Assembly (NCBI GenBank): GCA_018384735.1
Contig: JAHAXB010000016.1
Span: forward strand, 62,001 to 126,000
Length of the DNA stretch: 64,000 nt
Origin: Eubacteriales bacterium
GTDB taxonomy: Bacteria; Bacillota; Clostridia; Christensenellales; UBA1242
Direction: 5' to 3'
A program made the position numbers and the translations under genes. The notes beneath the pieces were generated by a model. That model ran no database searches. It saw only the letters and a list, made by a program, of their open reading frames with translations, and was not told where the DNA came from. Below, piece by piece: positions 60,621-64,000 of this stretch (position 1 is its first letter; each line of letters starts with the position of its first letter).

Positions 60621-62390
60621 CTAGCTGAGCGCCACCAGTGCATCCCAAGTTGTTGGTCCGACAATTCCATCCACGCTCAAATTTGCTGCGCGTTGAAAAA
60701 TCCGAACCGCGTTATTGGTCGCCGCGCCGAAAATTCCATCCACAGTTAAGTACGGAATTTGACCGTAGGTACTGCGCGCGTTGTTCAATAATTTTTGCAA
60801 AGTTACTACATTGCTACCGGTACTACCCTGACGTAAATAAACTCCCGGCCATGGTGTTTCGCCAGTATTACCCCCGTCTTGGTTTTGGTCTCCCTGTAAG
60901 GTACGGTAAACTTGATACAATTTGTTCCAGGTATTTTGCCCCACGACACCATCAGCCGACAAACCGAAAGTACGTTGGAAACTGCGTACCGCATTGGCGG
61001 TATTATTACCAAAGACACTATCTTGCGTTACCGTTTGTACCCCCGGATAGAATTGCGCAATATAATTCAACAGATATTGCAGCTTCAAAACATCATTGCC
61101 ACTACTACCCGCGCGCAAAACACTACTTGGCGGTACATTACCAACTCCGATAAATTCACCTTCCGCGTTCAACTCTGCCAAACCGGTCACCGCCGTATAT
61201 ATTTGCGAAATTTTATTCCAGGTGCTAACCCCCACTACGCCGTCCGCGGTCAAATTAAATGTTTGTTGGAACACACGCACCGATTCTTGGGTTTGTGCGC
61301 CGAAGTTACCATCGACTGGCGCAATGGTCGGGATTAACGGATAATTACGATGGATACGGTTCAAGAAAATTTGCATACGGCGAACATCTACCCCACTGAA
61401 ACCCACCCGCAACGGCGTACCGGGATAAGAATTTTGCACCGAACCGGTTGGCGCATTGCTTAAAATCAAGTCGTTCGGATAGTAATAGCGCAAAATTTCC
61501 AAAACTGATAAACCTTGATTTGCTAACTGCACCGTACCCCATTGCGACAAACCATTACAGGTTACGGTCGTACCATTACAAAATTCGGTAAAATATGGAT
61601 TACGGAAGCTGGCACGATGCGCATAAACCGTGAAAACTCCATCGACCAACTCCGAAATATTTTTGTAAATTTCGCGGTTGCGGACATAAGCCATATCATA
61701 AACTGTCGAATTGGTAATATCGAAGTTGTACCCGCGCGAACGGTACCATTCGGTATAAACACGGTTTAAAGCAAAAGTCACAATCGCGGCAATGTTCGCC
61801 AAAATAGCGTTGGTCGGCCAAGTCGGGTAAATTTCGCTGCAAACCACATTTTTAATGTAATCTTGAAACGGCACACGCAAGTTCGTCGCATTACTATTCG
61901 GGGCACCTAAATGCACCGTAATGTAATCTGGCACCACCACACTGCTCAGCACCCGACTATCTCGTTCGGGGTCGAAGCCATCATTCGTTCCCACTTGTCC
62001 GTGCTGCGTGGTCGGTAAAGTTACATTCGGCGGTGGCGTCACAAAACTTTGGTCGGCATCGTCTTGACCTTCCACATAAGGTTCCAAATTCAAAGCCACC
62101 ACCGTGGTTATGTCATCATAAATTTGCACGTCAATTTTATCAATACTTTGGTAATCGTTTTGTCGTACCGAAACATCACACAAGCCATAGGTCGATTGTC
62201 CCGTGGATGGACTTTGCGAGTTTTTTTCGCTGGGGGCTTCCAAAGTATAGGTTGGACTGTCACCATTGGCGTCCGTTATACCGGAAAATAAAACCTGCCC
62301 ATTTTTATTTTTAATTATGTAAGATGCGTTGGCGACCGGTCCGGCTCCATTGCCCGAGGTCGTCGTAATTTTTAAATAACCTGTTCCCAT
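60621..62390 (-). CDS. SpoIID-like protein with three C-terminal peptidoglycan-binding domains
   Basis: VPFQDYIKNVVCSEIYPTWPTNAILANIAAIVTFALNRVYTEWYRSRGYNFDITNS; three xLRxGxxGxDVxxLQ..VDGxFGxxTxxAVRxFQ modules. Confidence 0.88.
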   Translation of the reverse strand: MGTGYLKITTTSGNGAGPVANASYIIKNKNGQVLFSGITDANGDSPTYTLEAPSEKNSQSPSTGQSTYGLCDVSVRQNDYQSIDKIDVQIYDDITTVVALNLEPYVEGQDDADQSFVTPPPNVTLPTTQHGQVGTNDGFDPERDSRVLSSVVVPDYITVHLGAPNSNATNLRVPFQDYIKNVVCSEIYPTWPTNAILANIAAIVTFALNRVYTEWYRSRGYNFDITNSTVYDMAYVRNREIYKNISELVDGVFTVYAHRASFRNPYFTEFCNGTTVTCNGLSQWGTVQLANQGLSVLEILRYYYPNDLILSNAPTGSVQNSYPGTPLRVGFSGVDVRRMQIFLNRIHRNYPLIPTIAPVDGNFGAQTQESVRVFQQTFNLTADGVVGVSTWNKISQIYTAVTGLAELNAEGEFIGVGNVPPSSVLRAGSSGNDVLKLQYLLNYIAQFYPGVQTVTQDSVFGNNTANAVRSFQRTFGLSADGVVGQNTWNKLYQVYRTLQGDQNQDGGNTGETPWPGVYLRQGSTGSNVVTLQKLLNNARSTYGQIPYLTVDGIFGAATNNAVRIFQRAANLSVDGIVGPTTWDALVALS

Positions 62391-62461
62391 TTTTTCTCCT
62401 TTTAAGAAACTAATTCAGTCTATGGAGTAACAAAAAAAATGTTTCCACCATAACTATAATC

Positions 62462-63421
62462 ATGGCAACAATAGTAATCGATGCTGGGCACGGCGGATAC
62501 GATGCAGGCGCAGTCAATGGTACGCGCTACGAGAAAAACGATAATTTACGCATGGCGCTGGCGGTCGGCGAAAGGTTAAAAAAATGCGGTGTTAACGTAA
62601 TTTACACTCGCACTACGGATACTTTTGTCCCCTTATTGGAACGCAGTCGGATTAGCAATAACAACAAAGCCGACTTGTTTGTTGCATTCCACCGTAATTC
62701 GGCCAGCACCCCCGCGGCCAACGGTGTCGAAACTTTAATTTATACTAACGCTTCCAACAAATCATTACAAACTGCCGAAGCGTTACAACAGGCCTTAGCT
62801 AACGTCGGCATCCAAAGCAACCGTGGCGTCAAACGCGCAAACCTCAGCGTTTTGCGTGAAACTAACGCTCCCGCCCTGCTTTTGGAACTTGGTTTCATCA
62901 ACAACGACCAAGATAACGAACTCTTCGACAGTAAATTCGACGCTTATGCCGATGCCATCGCCAAAAGTTTGGCCCAATCGGTCGGTGTCAATTGTAATCC
63001 CGGCGGTGGCGACAACGGTGGCGGTAGTAACCAAAACGCGACCATCCGCAACATTCAAACTACTTTGAATGCCCGTTACGGTGCCGGTCTGAAAGTTGAT
63101 GGTATTTGGGGTCCATTGTCCAAACGCGCTTTAATTCGCGCCCTACAAATTGAACTGAATATGCTTTATGGTGCCGGTTTGACCGTGGATGGCATTTTTG
63201 GGCCACGCACCAAAGCCGCCGTCCGTAACCTTTCCGAAGGCAGTCGCGGCAACTTAGTTTGGATTTTGCAAGCCGGTTTATATGTTAAAGGTTTTGAAAC
63301 TCCGTTAGACAGTGTTTTTGGCACGGACACCACCAACAAAGTCAAGGCCTTCCAAACCAAGTCCGGTTTATCCGCGGACGGCATCGCTGGTCCCAACACT
63401 TTTGAAGCCCTAATGCGCTAA
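62462..63421 (+). CDS. N-acetylmuramoyl-L-alanine amidase (Amidase_3) with PG-binding repeats
   Basis: IVIDAGHGGYDAGAVNGTRYEKNDNLRMALAVGERL; ADLFVAFHRNSAS; LLLELGFINN. Confidence 0.92.
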   Translation: MATIVIDAGHGGYDAGAVNGTRYEKNDNLRMALAVGERLKKCGVNVIYTRTTDTFVPLLERSRISNNNKADLFVAFHRNSASTPAANGVETLIYTNASNKSLQTAEALQQALANVGIQSNRGVKRANLSVLRETNAPALLLELGFINNDQDNELFDSKFDAYADAIAKSLAQSVGVNCNPGGGDNGGGSNQNATIRNIQTTLNARYGAGLKVDGIWGPLSKRALIRALQIELNMLYGAGLTVDGIFGPRTKAAVRNLSEGSRGNLVWILQAGLYVKGFETPLDSVFGTDTTNKVKAFQTKSGLSADGIAGPNTFEALMR

Positions 63422-63432
63422 CCTTACTCAAC

Positions 63433-63453
63433 AAAAAAAGGCACCACCTCGGC
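63433..63453. terminator. Bidirectional terminator
   Basis: AAAAAAAGGC...GCCTTTTTTT between convergent genes. Confidence 0.8.
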
Positions 63454-63461
63454 GCCTTTTT

Positions 63462-63977
63462 TTAATTCTCTTTATCGCACAACATACAAATTCCGGCAAT
63501 TAAACTCACAAACAACAAGGTACAAATCTTAAAAGCGATACCCACCCGTCTTTTCTCGGCCGTCATCTTGAAATAATGTGAAGTCATAGGCAATACCCAA
63601 AAGAATGGTAACAGTGCTATCATCGCGTACACCAGAAAAACACCACCCAAATATACATTAGTGATAGAATCTAAGTACAAATTCACAGTGCTTACCGATA
63701 TGATACCCAAAAACAACACCACAATTATCGGAATAACACAACTTATACATAAGAAAATTTTTGCCACAAGTTGTAAACCATTATTTTCACTAGATTTTCC
63801 CAAATCATTTTTAATGGCTTTATTCTGTCCAACCATTGCCACAGGACAACCACACTTAGGACAAACTATAGCCGCTTCTAAAACCTCAGCTCCGCAATAA
63901 GTGCAAAATTTTGTTTTTTTCTGTTGCGGCTCCGACTGTGGTATATTTTCAACTTCTCCACCACATTTGGGACACAT
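63462..63977 (-). CDS. Double zinc-ribbon membrane protein
   Basis: MCPKCGGEVENIP...KFCTYCGAEVLEAAIVCPKCGCPV, three TM segments; start may lie farther upstream. Confidence 0.75.
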   Translation of the reverse strand: MCPKCGGEVENIPQSEPQQKKTKFCTYCGAEVLEAAIVCPKCGCPVAMVGQNKAIKNDLGKSSENNGLQLVAKIFLCISCVIPIIVVLFLGIISVSTVNLYLDSITNVYLGGVFLVYAMIALLPFFWVLPMTSHYFKMTAEKRRVGIAFKICTLLFVSLIAGICMLCDKEN

Positions 63978-64000
63978 CACCGCCTCATCGCGCAATTCAT

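Noticed and set aside
1-64000. CRISPR array, integrase-bearing island, prophage or diversity-generating retroelement
   Set aside because: No spacer-repeat array, integrase, transposase, phage structural gene or reverse transcriptase was recognised on reading the window; the variable cassettes therefore lack a visible local recombinase.

Overview
64 kb of a bacterial chromosome that looks Clostridia/Firmicutes-like. Most of it is dense housekeeping operons, largely on the minus strand: rarA, rimO, rpsL-rpsG-fusA, eno, scpA/scpB, an iscR-iscS-iscU-like cluster, ftsA/ftsQ-like genes, murA/murD/mraY/murE, rpmB, rlmN/fmt/def, ftsW, priA, rpoZ, rpoD, dnaG, glmS. One tRNA-Glu(CTC) is present. No CRISPR array, rRNA, transposase, integrase or reverse transcriptase was recognised. 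The most unusual signal is a family of about 1.1-kb cassettes encoding glycine-/cysteine-rich surface-like proteins, with two long copies (3271-4345 and 26777-27945) and a 36-bp terminal remnant (11725-11760). The cassettes have nearly identical ends (about 60 bp and 125 bp) and divergent middles. The shared unit carries no convincing start codon, RBS or stop codon of its own: copy 1 abuts the stop codon of the upstream gene and its frame reads through the tRNA antisense, and copy 2 takes its stop from an AGTGAAN heptamer array. This resembles a silent-cassette reservoir or a mobile coding cassette. Other points worth attention are dispersed AGTGAAN heptamer arrays at gene-order junctions, two divergent XRE-regulator loci with related palindromic TAGCCC control regions, a mini-ferritin (EncFtn-like) followed by an unannotated hydrophobic micro-ORF with a strong SD, two paralogous small proteins behind fusA, a decayed MMPL transporter, and murA inverted inside the division/wall cluster.
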